Part shown: piece by piece, positions 12,417-26,525 of the stretch
Layout of the letters: each line of letters opens with the position of its first letter
Numbering within the stretch: the first letter of the stretch is position 1
From: Syncephalis plumigaleata
Taxonomy: Eukaryota; Zoopagomycota; Zoopagomycetes; Zoopagales; Piptocephalidaceae
Assembly: GCA_025201365.1 (NCBI GenBank)
Contig: JAIXMF010000003.1
Location: forward strand, 248,001 to 312,000
DNA length: 64,000 nt
Direction: 5' to 3'
Notes under the pieces: generated by a model
Database searches by the model: none
The model's input: the letters and a program-made list of their open reading frames with translations, nothing else
Told to the model about the DNA's origin: nothing
Translations under genes and position numbers: made by a program

Positions 12417-12809
12417 ATGCAGACAGCAGAACAAATTGCTCAGTTAATTTCAATGAAGTTAAATACGCTAGATCCACATCGGCGTCAACAATTGATTGTC
12501 GATACAAATGCCTCCTTCCTACTTTGTATTCAATTGCCTAGTGGACATGAGGTTTACTACACGTTAAATCTAAGAAAGGATAATGATACAGTAGATGGTG
12601 CTCGTCACCTCTTTGTATCGGGTGCCATCGGACGACCTGATGTCACCATATCCTTACCGATCACTACTTGGTCCGATATCGTGGCTGGACGTCTTTGTGG
12701 CCCGCCATCTAATCAAGCTGGCAGGAATACCATTAGTGGTAACAAACTACTGGCCTACAAGTTAAATCGTGCATTCCAATCATTAGCCATACCATTGAAT
12801 AAAATGTAA
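12417..12809 (+). CDS. SCP2-like sterol carrier domain protein
   Basis: A single-exon frame of 130 residues starting at the ATG at 12417 (MQTAEQIAQLISMKLNTLDP). The order of elements fits a stand-alone SCP2 fold: an N-terminal helix, YYTLNLRKDND strands, then GRPDVTISLPITTWSDIVAG and a final helical part containing ISGNKLLAYKLNRAF. In SCP2 domains the PDVT....D...G...P...A....G...KGN...A.KL pattern lines the lipid-binding tunnel; here GN is kept before the last helix. Such proteins bind sterols or acyl lipids non-specifically in the cytosol or peroxisome. There is no C-terminal peroxisomal signal (it ends LNKM). It is the only gene on the plus strand in the first 20 kb. Moderate confidence, since the match is by pattern only. 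Confidence 0.6.
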   Translation: MQTAEQIAQLISMKLNTLDPHRRQQLIVDTNASFLLCIQLPSGHEVYYTLNLRKDNDTVDGARHLFVSGAIGRPDVTISLPITTWSDIVAGRLCGPPSNQAGRNTISGNKLLAYKLNRAFQSLAIPLNKM

Positions 12810-13032
12810 ACCCTGTTGTGATTTATTGATTATGTGAGTAAACATGAATATAAATACTAATTGAATATCGCTAGTATAACACGTATATATAGATATAGAT
12901 ATAGATAGATGGCATCAGATAATACGATCATTCAGCAGTATAGAATGATATCGATGGAATAATAAAAGAAGCCACCATCCTCTTATACTATGCAAGAAGA
13001 AAAAGAAAAAGAAACTCATCGTTAAAACTAGA

Positions 13033-16000
13033 CTATGTTTGTGTTGTTTCAGTGGCAATCGCTGGACTAGCAGTACCATCATTCTCTGATGATGATGCTG
13101 ATGAAGGTGACATCTTATTTGATTCAGTATTCGCTTGCTCATCATTCACCGGAGGTGAGGCATTGCTTGTATCATCGGTGGATGGAGAAGACGTGTCACT
13201 ATCCGGTGGCATATCGTATACACTAACAATGTGATCCATTTCATTGATGAGTAGTGCACGTTCCGCTTCAACCGTATGCATTAGATTACGTAATTCACGA
13301 TCGATATCTACAATTTTACGGGTTAACTCAATGACACGTAGATCCAGTTGACGGAATCGTGTATACGAGGCAATCAATCGTTGTCGAAGATGATCCATCT
13401 CCGCGAGATATAAAGAGGAATCGGGCGATTCTTCATGAGTACGGCGTAGTTCGGCCAGGAATGACAACAATCGATCCATGGCTTCACCGGTGTTGGCCGT
13501 GTCGCCCATCATCGAGTAAGCTCTCGCTTTATTTGCCATATCCGCATAATTGGCATGATTGGCACCATCTGCTGTCCATCCGCTGGATGATCCACGGTAT
13601 GCGGTACGCGGTACTGGTGCGGCAGCAGGTCCCGTCAATTGATACCAACACCAAACGTTAATGGCCAAGCAGAGGGTCAACACGGCAAGTCCAAGTAAGC
13701 GGACCGGTGTAAACCATCCGAATACCCCGTCAATAATGGAGGATATAAGTGATGACTCTGACTTGTGAGCATCATCATCATTGTTGTTGTTGATGAAGCT
13801 CTTTGACGTATCCATGGAGGCATCGGCATCAGCCAAGTGACGATGGCGATCACCGGGTGTGGTACCAACGGCGTTATGTGCACGAGAGCCACGTCTCCTT
13901 CGCGGATGTCCCTCTTGCGCCATATTGCTCTTGTGATCCACGGAGGGTTGTGGTGCTTTCAAGTAGCGTTTCACATCCTCTGCTAAAGCACGATAAAAGC
14001 CCTGATTACCCTCCAGCACGCCCTTCTCGATGGGGCCTTTGAGCCATGTACTCTTTTGCCATTCCACCTTGCAGGTGACGCGTAAACGCGTACGATTCGG
14101 CTGAGCACATCGCATCATACATACTCGGGTGATCGAGTGGAAGTTACTGCCTTGTGGTACATCCGGTGTATTAACCGTACTCATGATGGTCGTGAAACTA
14201 TTGCCCGTACATATATATATTAGTATTATATTGGCATGCATGCTACACACACTGCTTATTACCTTTTAAGATCTTTATGTACAATACGCTCGACAATATT
14301 GGCACGTGTACTCTTGGGACCTATAGGATAATCATGATAATGACACTAATGATTAACTAACTATTCGTTATCAAGCATGGACAAGATGTAATGATTACCT
14401 AATGGATTACGAATAGGAATCTCGTAGGATAAATTACGCATTTCATTATTATCACTTCCTGTATGCCATTCTCCATATTTGACATCTAATCATAGAAGCA
14501 ATATTAGTATCTTGCAAGTACTCAATCATCATTCTACTTACGCTTATTCTTTTGATCATCCGTATGGAATCGAGCCATATAGGCGGTATCCGTACCAAAT
14601 AACGTCTTAAACACGACGGGTAATGATGCCTCGATAATCGTGTCGACCGCTTGTTGTTCCTTATCGTGTGTACCATCCTGACCACACTCGCATGTGATAT
14701 CAGCATCAAGTACGGGTAAGGCATCGACATTGCCATCTGCTCCCTCAGTGTCGGACATCTCTTTATCGTCATTGCCATGAGCGTGTCCATGTGATTTGTG
14801 ATGATGTCCTCGATGAGGACGACGTGGTCGATGCTGCCCCAATTGAGCTGGATGTCCATTTGCAACATCAGAGCCTTCCGCTTGCTCATCCGAATCAATT
14901 TCCGTTCCATGTCCACTTTGTGATATCAAGGAGGGACCATCCTTCTTCGCCTTCAAGTTTCTCGAACTAACAATACGTTTCCTCCAACGAGAAAATGGTG
15001 TTGTACCTATTCCATTCATTAGTATATATTTATATACGGTATGTGTTTGTATTACTCACCATGATCATCCTGTTCGGTTTCCGTGTAGCCACCATCGCTT
15101 AATGGTTCTCGTTGTGAATCAGTCACCGCTAATCCACCACGATTCTCATCGAGACCTCGTCGCCATTGTTGTCCATCCTCCTCGATGGCTTGATCCTCGC
15201 TGTTCTCCTCGTTAATAATGCCCGGTGTAGTTGGTTGACTAACATTGACCAATTGTTCTTGACTTGCATTATTAGCAATGTAGCCATCGACAAATGTACT
15301 CTGATATCCCTCCACTAGTCGTGGCAATATAGCCATGGCAGGTGGTGGTGGTGATCCAGATGACGCAATAGCAGCAGCGATATCTCGATTCCCTTCCGTG
15401 TCATCCTCGCCATTAGCGATATTAGTCGGTGTAGTATGATCTCCTTCGGCTATTAGGTGCACTGCTTCTTCTGCGGCTCGGCATCGTTTCCACGTATCGA
15501 CTAGGTTCGCGTAGGCCGAGTCACGGAAGAGGAATGACGTAAAGAAGAAACGACCTTGATTCGATGCCAATTGAATGGCATTGGGAATAACAAACGCCGT
15601 GTTCCGCTTCTCAACGGCCAATAGTTGCGAGAATGGAATGATCAAATTGGTGACCCAACCGAAGATGTTGGCATAGAAGCAGACATTTCGCTCGCTTATG
15701 TAAAGACGACCCTGTACGAGGATTTCCTTTTGCATAGCACAGTTGTAATCTAATGTGATATAGCATAACATAATGGGTATATGTTATTTCATTGTACTAT
15801 AATAATGTAATGACCACTTACCATCGACTAGAATCTCGCCCACTGGTATAGTAGGAAATAGAGCGTGGAAATCTAGGTTTCGTTTCCTTAAGCTGGTAAT
15901 ATTACTAGCTGCTGTATTCGATGCTTGTTGCACGGCTTTCAACTGACTCTCGCTAGTGCTACTTTGACGTTTACGAGCTATACTCGATGTCGTATCCACC

Positions 16001-16926
16001 GAGTCGTTACCAACTTCTATCGATGAAGATCCATCTGTATCATTCATTGCTCCATCTTGCTCATTATTATTATTATTATTATTGTTATCTCGTTCACCCG
16101 AACCATCCGTGTTGGGTGTAGCCACTGCTTCTATCTTTGATACAGACGTAGCAGCTGATCGTTTCATTTTCGGTAGAGTAAAGTGTTGTAAGGGTGAACG
16201 TGGGCGTGATATTGGATCAGCATTACCGCCATTAGCAGCATTACTACTACTGCCACCACCAGTACCTACCGGTAGATTCACCGACATGCTACGTCCTGTA
16301 ACGGCCGTAAGCATTGCTGCAGCAGCATGAGCAGCAGCCGAGGTTAACGAGGTTGTACTCGTATGATTAGATGTTCTCATGCTCATATTAGACAATGAGG
16401 CTGCAGGCGAGGCGGTACGCGGTGGACTACTCGTCAATACAGGCATTGCTGTATCCGTGTCATCCATCAAATTACTATGACTATTCGATTTCTCCACATC
16501 GCTTGCTGATACGAATTGTTCACGCTGACCATTATTACCATTCGTATGACGAGAGGTGCCACCAGTAGATTCGATAGGAAATGCCGTGTCGCTAGAAGTA
16601 GCAGCAGCAGCAGCGTTTGTCGGTGACATTGGCATGGTAAACACTGAGGCGCGTTCCCGTTGTTGCTGTTGTCGTCGTGGTAAAGTGGCGGCTGGCATAG
16701 TAACGTTGCCCTCTGGACTGTTCAATTCACTGCCACCAGGCGTGGTGACTATAACGTCATTACTGGAAGCATGTCCCGATGAAGACTGATACTGCGTTAG
16801 TGGAAGTGTAGCACGACCAGGCATTGTATAGGCACGCGGCTGTTCGATAGTAATGTTAGTAACGCGCTGGTTACCACCGCTACCACCGCTACTTGTGGAC
16901 TTTTGCCCGTTCTTCGACGATGGCAT
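13033..16926 (-). CDS. GRAM-VASt membrane protein, Lam/Ysp2 family sterol-transfer protein
   Basis: Six exons: 16926-15822, 15749-15060, 15006-14542, 14485-14399, 14320-14263 and 14197-13033, 1189 residues. Lam/Ysp (GRAMD1-like) proteins sit in the ER at membrane contact sites and move sterol between plasma membrane and ER. Domains in order: a disordered Ser/Thr/Asn-rich first third; a GRAM domain at about 345-470 (NLDFHALFPTIPVGEILVDD then GRLYISERNVCFYANIFGW); a disordered acidic linker; a VASt/StART-like domain at about 710-900 (SLPVVFKTLFG, YGEWHTGSDNNEMRNLSYEI, STWLKGPIEKGVLEGNQGFY); one transmembrane helix at about 967-989 (LLGLAVLTLCLAINVWCWYQ); and a C-terminal coiled coil in the lumenal part. 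The architecture is diagnostic. Intron 5 is placed at the only acceptor (CAATAG) that keeps the VASt frame. Confidence 0.92.
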
Positions 16927-17515
16927 ACTTGTTGTTCAACTTCAAAAACACTATCAGTATAGCAGTACTGGTTAAATAGAAGGCTAATTAGTGCGGTTGG
17001 ATGAGGAAATAAAGAGAAACAATGTAGCATAGAACAAAAGAGCCAAGAATAAAAATGCCAATAATGGAAGGAGACAAGGAATCAATGCTCCTATTGACGA
17101 TGATGGTGATACTTGTAACTATTATTGTGATGATAATGATGGAAATGGCAATATTTTATACATCTTACTTTCCCTTTCACAATGTGTGTATTTTTAAAGC
17201 AACTATGGCCTTAAAAACCAGTATGCATAAAGGCGCAAATGTCCTTGTTACAGCCAAGACATAGAATTAACCAATACAAGTATTTTCAGCAGACTCAAGT
17301 TCAGTAACAGGATAATGCTCTATTATTTGTAATAAAATATAAATAATGAGAACTCAATGGTTTACATGCATTGTTTGGCTGTAATACATGATATATGATA
17401 TATAAACTGTATCAATGTATATATATATATAAATAGACGATGACGATAATTGATCATCATTTATGATATGCTAGACTTTATTATACTAATCTCAAGTGTC
17501 GTTACACGATGTTGA
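16927..17515. other. Intergenic region between the LAM-like gene and PFK
   Basis: About 590 bp, AT-rich, holding the LAM-like promoter and PFK 3' region. A 69-codon plus-strand frame at 17055-17264 is Met/Ile/Val low complexity and not convincing. Confidence 0.5.
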
Positions 17516-20975
<3,460 letters not shown>

Positions 20976-21091
20976 GACGAGAGAGAGAGAGAAAGCTCCA
21001 AACAGTACGTATACAACAACTTGTAGAATTCAAGACAAAGAAACTGGAACAAAGAGGAAGAACATGTAGCAACGCTAAGTAAGGAAAGATA

Positions 21092-21117
21092 CAGTGTTTT
21101 TCCATCCAATTTGCGCA
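21092..21117 (+). repeat. Left terminal inverted repeat of element A
   Basis: Starts CAGTG after the TA duplication, then TTTTTCCATCCAATTTGCGC and A. The following TTTATCCTTTAAC is shared with the right end of element B. Confidence 0.9.
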
Positions 21118-21420
21118 TTTATCCTTTAACATTTGCAGTTTATTAATAAACAGATTAACACAATTGTTAACACTATTATCGCATTACTATTATTATTGAG
21201 TAGTTGTTATGGCACTAGCAGTTGAGAGGAATGTTAATGATCGCGATATCATCTATTGCAATTAGTGATATTAATAATAGACATGTTGATAGAACTTACA
21301 TACCTTGGATGCAAAGTGATAACCATTACGGATAAGTTGTTTTCCGCTGTTTGATCCTCGTTGTTGCACTAATCCTCCTTTTCTTTGAACCTTTGGAGTT
21401 GTGCCACTTTGATGCATTGA

Positions 21421-21685
21421 TCCTCTTTTTTTTTGAACATCTGAAGGTAACACCATTGATGAAATGTATCTAGAGGTATACGTAATCCTCTTTTTTTTTG
21501 AGCATCTGAAGGTAACACCACTGACTAAATGTATCTAGAGGTATACGTAATCCTCTTTTTTTTTGAGCATCTGAAGGTAACACCACTGACTAAATGTATC
21601 TAGAGGTATACGTAATCCTCTTTTTTTTTGAGCATCTGAAGGTAACACCACTGACTAAATGTATCTAGAGGTATACGTAATCCTT
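21421..21685 (-). repeat. 65 bp tandem repeat, four copies plus a stub
   Basis: Copies begin at 21421, 21486, 21551 and 21616, with a partial fifth at 21681. Copies 2-4 are almost identical; the first differs at a few bases. On the minus strand a unit can be read VLPSDAQKKRG, which resembles the Lys/Arg-rich Fanzor tail (VPSKRSKRGG), so the unit appears to have arisen by amplification of a decayed Fanzor 3' coding piece. The unit length is not a multiple of three, so it is not a coding array. Confidence 0.85.
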
Positions 21686-22388
21686 TCTGAGATGCGCTCC
21701 TTATTGCTCATTATTACCCCCAACCATTCCTGCATCATGAGATTGGTATCTATGTTGGTATTACAGCCATGTCCCTTCAACACTCACCATAGTTTCAATA
21801 TTGAATATTGTTACATTATCCACTATAAATATGGGTCCTATTTTGTACGAATTGAATAAACTTATCTTCATCTTCCAGTTCAATCGTCCCTATTACACTC
21901 TACTCACACTACCTTATTGTATATCGCCTACACATTGTGCTTGAGCAAATCGAGCAACCATAGCTCCCACACTATCAATGAGAAAGTGTCCTATTACTTG
22001 TCATGATCCCTTACGGTAAGTATACCTCATTACACTTTGATATTTATTACAGTATACTAATTCATTATTCTATTAGATGCACACATCGAAACAATGATTA
22101 AGAGGACATGCAAGTTAAAGGACTCGAGTATCGTTTGTGGAATCGGAGTTATGGTTGCTCGTCTGGATTTCATTCAAATCACCAACTGCCTTCGTAGTGG
22201 AACCGATGTTCCAACACACCCTCATCCAAGTGTCGTTGCTTCCAATCATTCAAGACAAGGAGGACAAGACCAAGAGGAACCAAACAACAAATAACAAATT
22301 AACCGCGGTGGTTATCGCCAATTATTCCGCTTAAAAATACGTAAGTGTTAACATAATTATTATTTATTCGTAACAACAAATGGCTAAC

Positions 22389-22414
22389 TGCGCAAATTGG
22401 ATGGAAAAAGCCTG
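22389..22414 (-). repeat. Right terminal inverted repeat of element A
   Basis: Read on the minus strand it starts CAGGC, then TTTTTCCATCCAATTTGCGC and A, followed inward by GTTAGCC as at the left end of element B. It is followed by TA at 22415-22416. Confidence 0.9.
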
Positions 22415-22416
22415 TA

Positions 22417-23442
22417 GAACACTACTTTGTATCAAAGGTGTAGAGGATGTGCGTTGCGTGTCTTACACTTCAATTAAGTATAGGAAAACTTGGATGTCAT
22501 TAGATAAATCATTTTGACGTCATCTTTTGCTTTGCTTGTCAGTCCATTTGATTTTTTTTCTTTTTATTATTCTTACCAATTTACTATCTACAGTAGTCTT
22601 GCTTATTTTACATCGTCACAACGAGTAATCAAACTAACCACATACTTATCAGTAGCTGTTTTATCCTTGAAATAAAGTGTAAAATAGTTACAATCAGTTG
22701 TGCACATTGATTATACAACAACAATATTCTGTACTAGTTGTACTGAAATATATACACTTTGACCACGTTATACAAATCTACGATAGGATAAAATGGCAAT
22801 AAAATCACACTATCATCATGAAAGCAGCACTTGCCTAGTTTATAAGAAGAGACAAGGGGAGCGGAATGGTGCAAAAGGCAGCATAGACGATTATAGAAGG
22901 AGTGATATGAGGCATCGTGTAGAAATGAGGAGAACAAGCCTCGTGTCCGTTTCAAATGGTATCATTTTGATTATTGACAACTTTTCGCTTTGTTATACTG
23001 TTGCGTCCGTAAATATAGCTGATAGCAGCACTGCCACTATACTGCTAATAGCCGCTCATTGTTATAGTGCATTGAATTCGGAAGTGTCGGAGTAATGTTG
23101 GTTTTTATGTCAAATATGGTCGACACGGGGAACGACTTGCCTTTCAATCAAAGCAAATAAAGCAATGTAAAAAAAGGAACCCTAAAAGTAGCAAATGCAT
23201 AAATCGCATCAATATGCCACGTGTAGTCGTATGAAGCTGGCCATTTTTACTTCTGAGTTACTGCTTCTCGTTCCAGATATTTAAATCCATGCTCTTGCCA
23301 ACCATCAAGGATTATCCCTTAATTGCTGATTGCTAATTTCCATCTAACTTCTCTAACTTATTATATCTATCTAACCATCTATTTCTTTCTTATTTGTTAA
23401 CGTTATATTAACGAGCCATTTTCTTTATATTAGCCATTGAAA
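22417..23442. other. Intergenic region
   Basis: About 1 kb between element A and the kinase-like gene. A 100-codon plus-strand frame at 22793-23095 has no recognisable motif and unremarkable composition; I do not call it. The last 200 bp are T-rich and presumably hold the promoter of the next gene. Confidence 0.4.
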
Positions 23443-24797
23443 ATGCATACTAGTTCCTTGGTAGTTACCATTGGACTAATGGGCATTATTGCCCTTACCG
23501 ATGTCGTATCCGTTAGTGCTGTCAGCTTTCGATTGGATGCAAATGGCATGCAGCGAATTGCATTTCCAAATGATATAGTAGAAATTACTGTACCTCTGGC
23601 CAACGACGTGGATATTGATCGATCACCGATAGAAAAAGTAATACCTATGAATGGTTTCAACGCTGGTCAATCAAAAATTACCATTAAAGAATGGGTATTA
23701 AAGTCGCGTCCTACGGCACTCGCTGAATTTGATGGCGTTAAGATGATTCTACAATGTTCACGAAACCCACAAGACTTGGAAAATGAAGACAGGATGAATA
23801 AGGTAAGTAACACTCTTGATCTAGTAAATACAACGGCTTACTAACCTATTATTATTATTGCTATATGATTGTTGCTTGCAGCTTCTAAAGAGCGAGAGGC
23901 AATTAAAAGGCAAGCAATACGGCACGATATTTGCACGAATCCCTGAACGAGTTATTTCATTCCTGCTCAATGGCAAGATTGGTTGCACCGGTTATCAGTA
24001 CGAGGTTAATGCCAAGCATTTCCCTAAGTTCATCAGAGAATACCAAGGTCCAAACTTCAAAAAAGTTTGGGCCGAATTGTCTCGACAACTCATTGAGACT
24101 GTTGCTTTCCTCCACAGGATTAAACTAGTACACGGCGATATTACAAAGAATAGTAAGTAGCTCTATTTGTTATGCATCAAAAGAAGATGAAGTAGCTAAC
24201 ACCATACCAATTGCATTAGACATATTTATTTCTCAGATCCATCCAAAGATAAAACCCACAGTTATACTTGTCGGTTTCTACCATATGCACATTGGCGGAT
24301 CAAATCCAAGGGAAATTCCTACGGAAGGTGTGTCAAGCTATGTTAACGCTAAGAGCGATGCATGGGCAACCGGCATGGTGATTTATCAAGCTATTATGTA
24401 TCAATTCTTCCTTCTTTACAATCATTCCCATAAGGCGCTGCCAGCTAGTGAGATTAAAGAGAGTATGGACAAGCTAAGTCGAGTCTACGGCAATGAAAAG
24501 GGACCCAAATTGGCACTTAGACAGTTCGGTTTTTTCCCTGCGTCCGTCTACGTTAAACTTGTTCATGCCACCAATCGACTATTAGAGGTTGACCCAAAGA
24601 AACGTCTACTACCAGGTGACGTAGTGGACAAACTGATCGAGATCAATGCGACGGAGAAGCTCATTTGGCAGGAAACCTTCAACAATATCGCCATTGATAC
24701 TGTAAACACAATTGAAAGGACCAGGAAACGCTTTAGTCCCACTCGTGCTGTGCAAAGTCTTAGAAGTCAGGCATCTTCAGCATTTGGTTGGATTTAA
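23443..24797 (+). CDS. Secreted or lumenal protein-kinase-like protein
   Basis: Three exons: 23443-23802, 23882-24152 and 24220-24797, 402 residues. The protein starts with a clear signal peptide (SSLVVTIGLMGIIALTDVVS, likely cut after SVSA). A kinase-like fold follows: KITIKEWVLKSRPTALAEFD near 70-90, a hinge/helix region (WAELSRQLIETVAFLHRIKL), and the catalytic-loop motif LVHGDITKNNIFI near 200-213, with HGD in place of HRD. Where DFG is expected the frame reads VILVGFYHM, so the metal-binding Asp appears replaced by Gly. SDAWATGMVIYQAIM is the alpha-F helix with its structural Asp. It may thus be a pseudokinase or use a different metal ligand. It is convergent with a secreted phospholipase-like gene 94 bp away. 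Role unknown; secreted or ER lumen placement is inferred from the signal peptide. Confidence 0.7.
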
Positions 24798-24890
24798 TAA
24801 ATACTACGCAATAGTTTAGCTTATTATTATTTATTATAATGTTTAAGCATAGTGTTTCGTTGTAGTGTCATTAAAATGTATGAATCGTCG

Positions 24891-25922
24891 CTATTGATAA
24901 TTAATGGATGCGCGATAACGTTGCACATTCTTTGCATTCACGCTTTGAACGAGATTTCTAAAATCATTCAGGTATTTGTAGTAAAAGTCAACTCTAATGC
25001 GATGTACATGCACGAATTTATCCGAGTACAGCTTGGCCACATCCTTGAGTCTTGGATAAGAGTCGTTGGCGACATCCTCGAGACACTTGTGAGCGAGGCC
25101 AATGGAACTAAGGATTACATTGCCCACACTGACATCGTATCCGTAGTCGATGCATTGCCATAGCCTCGTGTCTGCCGGTGTATTACTCGCGTGCCTTGTA
25201 AAGTCATTCATTAAGTCTTTGGTGCTGGTGCCATAGCGTGTATAACTCCAGCTGCCCTCGATGTAAGGCCGACGATCGATGAACCAGTTTGGCACGTTCT
25301 TGGTGCTATCCCGATAGCGTCCGCTAAAGACAACCACTTGCTTGCGATGATCGATCATTTGTCCCAGCGTGGGCCATGGCGCATTTGGATCGGGACGTTC
25401 CAGCATTCGTCCGGCCAAGTATTTGTTAAGTCGGAAGATGGTGGTCCTCCCTGTTATTTCGGGATTACCATCGTAGTCGCCGTACTCGAGAACGACCACT
25501 TCATTGGGATTCCTATCGATAAAGTCGCGCACCTGTTGCATATGGAGATCCAAATCAGGACCGATAGCACGTCCTTTCCCTGCACCATGACATGAAATGG
25601 CGCGATCATTCTTATAGACACACGTGTCAATATCGAATGCACGAACACCGTCTCGTAGTTGTTGAGCAATATCATGGTCACGCTGATTGTTGTACAGACA
25701 TTTGTTGGTATGAGGCAGACCAACGCAGTGCTTTTGCGTAATGCACAAACTTCTCAAATTGTAGGCCACCGAGTTGTGCGTACCCATGAAGGTGAATCGG
25801 TCAAATGGTAGGTCGCAATAATCGGGAGATCCATTACATGATCGGGCGGCATTAGTAGATGACAGGGCAGCAGCTAGAATGACGGTTATCGTCGCAGCGG
25901 CTATATATTTAATGGTCATCAT
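24891..25922 (-). CDS. Secreted PLC-like phosphodiesterase (PI-PLC X-domain family)
   Basis: A single exon of 343 residues starting at 25922. It has a signal peptide (IAAATITVILAAALSSTNA). The PI-PLC X-like barrel shows FTFMGTHNSVAY near 44-55 with the first catalytic His, a conserved DGVRAFDIDTC near 91-101 (metal/active-site strand), SCHGAGKGRAI with the second His, and VVVLEYGDYDGNP. The EF-hand, Y and C2 domains of intracellular PLCs are missing, as in bacterial and fungal secreted PI-PLC-like proteins. Six or more cysteines in the first half suggest disulphides. It probably acts on inositol phospholipids or GPI-type substrates outside the cell; the exact substrate is not deducible. Intron-free in an intron-rich neighbourhood. 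Confidence 0.85.
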   Translation of the reverse strand: MMTIKYIAAATITVILAAALSSTNAARSCNGSPDYCDLPFDRFTFMGTHNSVAYNLRSLCITQKHCVGLPHTNKCLYNNQRDHDIAQQLRDGVRAFDIDTCVYKNDRAISCHGAGKGRAIGPDLDLHMQQVRDFIDRNPNEVVVLEYGDYDGNPEITGRTTIFRLNKYLAGRMLERPDPNAPWPTLGQMIDHRKQVVVFSGRYRDSTKNVPNWFIDRRPYIEGSWSYTRYGTSTKDLMNDFTRHASNTPADTRLWQCIDYGYDVSVGNVILSSIGLAHKCLEDVANDSYPRLKDVAKLYSDKFVHVHRIRVDFYYKYLNDFRNLVQSVNAKNVQRYRASINYQ

Positions 25923-26525
25923 GGTAATAGATGATTGTTGAAATTCGTTATTGTTTGATCAATTATTGAGGATAATGACAATGTGATCGTAAATGATTTG
26001 CATATAGGAATGCGTAAAGGAGTGTTGTTGTTAATAAGACAACTAAATGACAATCGAGTTATCCGCTGTCTTATATACTCGATGTTCATGTCATTACCAC
26101 TATCATGTTACTGATGAACACTCTACATTGCTTAACATTAATATTAATGAAATAGGCCATTTGTTGTTAATTAAGGTAGACCGACTCTTTTGCTATCCTC
26201 ATAACGTGCTATTAATACTGTACCCATGAAATGATTTGATGGAGTGCCTTATTCACGCATGCTACACGAATACATGAAGGCCTTGCTTCGCCATGACCAT
26301 AATACAGTGGCTATTAATTGATTCTGTACTATATACATGGATAGAATGCGCATTGAGTATCCACAGCCATAGCCGGTACCAACTATTTGGTGACGTATGA
26401 AATATGACAATTCATGTATAGAGGCCTAAGTCAAGCCTAATTAATTATGTAGGCGACATCACATTATAGTCTATGGACTACGATATTGAATACCACCTAG
26501 ATTGTAATTATAGCTTTTATTCTCT
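25923..26525. other. Intergenic region
   Basis: About 600 bp upstream of the PLC-like gene and downstream of ATP11. AT-rich; I see no gene, repeat or RNA motif. Confidence 0.5.

Larger units (their letters stand above)
21092..22414. mobile_element. Element A: 1.3 kb non-autonomous TIR element with decayed Fanzor 3' ends
   Basis: Bounded by inverted copies of TTTTTCCATCCAATTTGCGC, each preceded outward by CAG plus two variable bases and flanked by TA on both sides (21090-21091 and 22415-22416), which is the target duplication. The left end's subterminal sequence (TTTATCCTTTAAC) matches the right end of element B, and the right end's (GTTAGCC) matches B's left end, so A lies inverted relative to B. 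Inside are two degraded copies of the Fanzor C-terminus: one on the minus strand near 21290-21456 (readable as GTTPKVQRKGGLVQQRGS, compare GAVPSKRSKRGGQGQRGS in B) and one on the plus strand near 22085-22300 (EYRLWNR, later FIQI, with a frameshift between). No intact gene and no transposase are present. It is a relic moved, if at all, in trans. Confidence 0.85.

Noticed and set aside
22793-23095. 100-codon plus-strand frame
   Set aside because: No recognisable domain, no good start context and no splice partners; likely chance.
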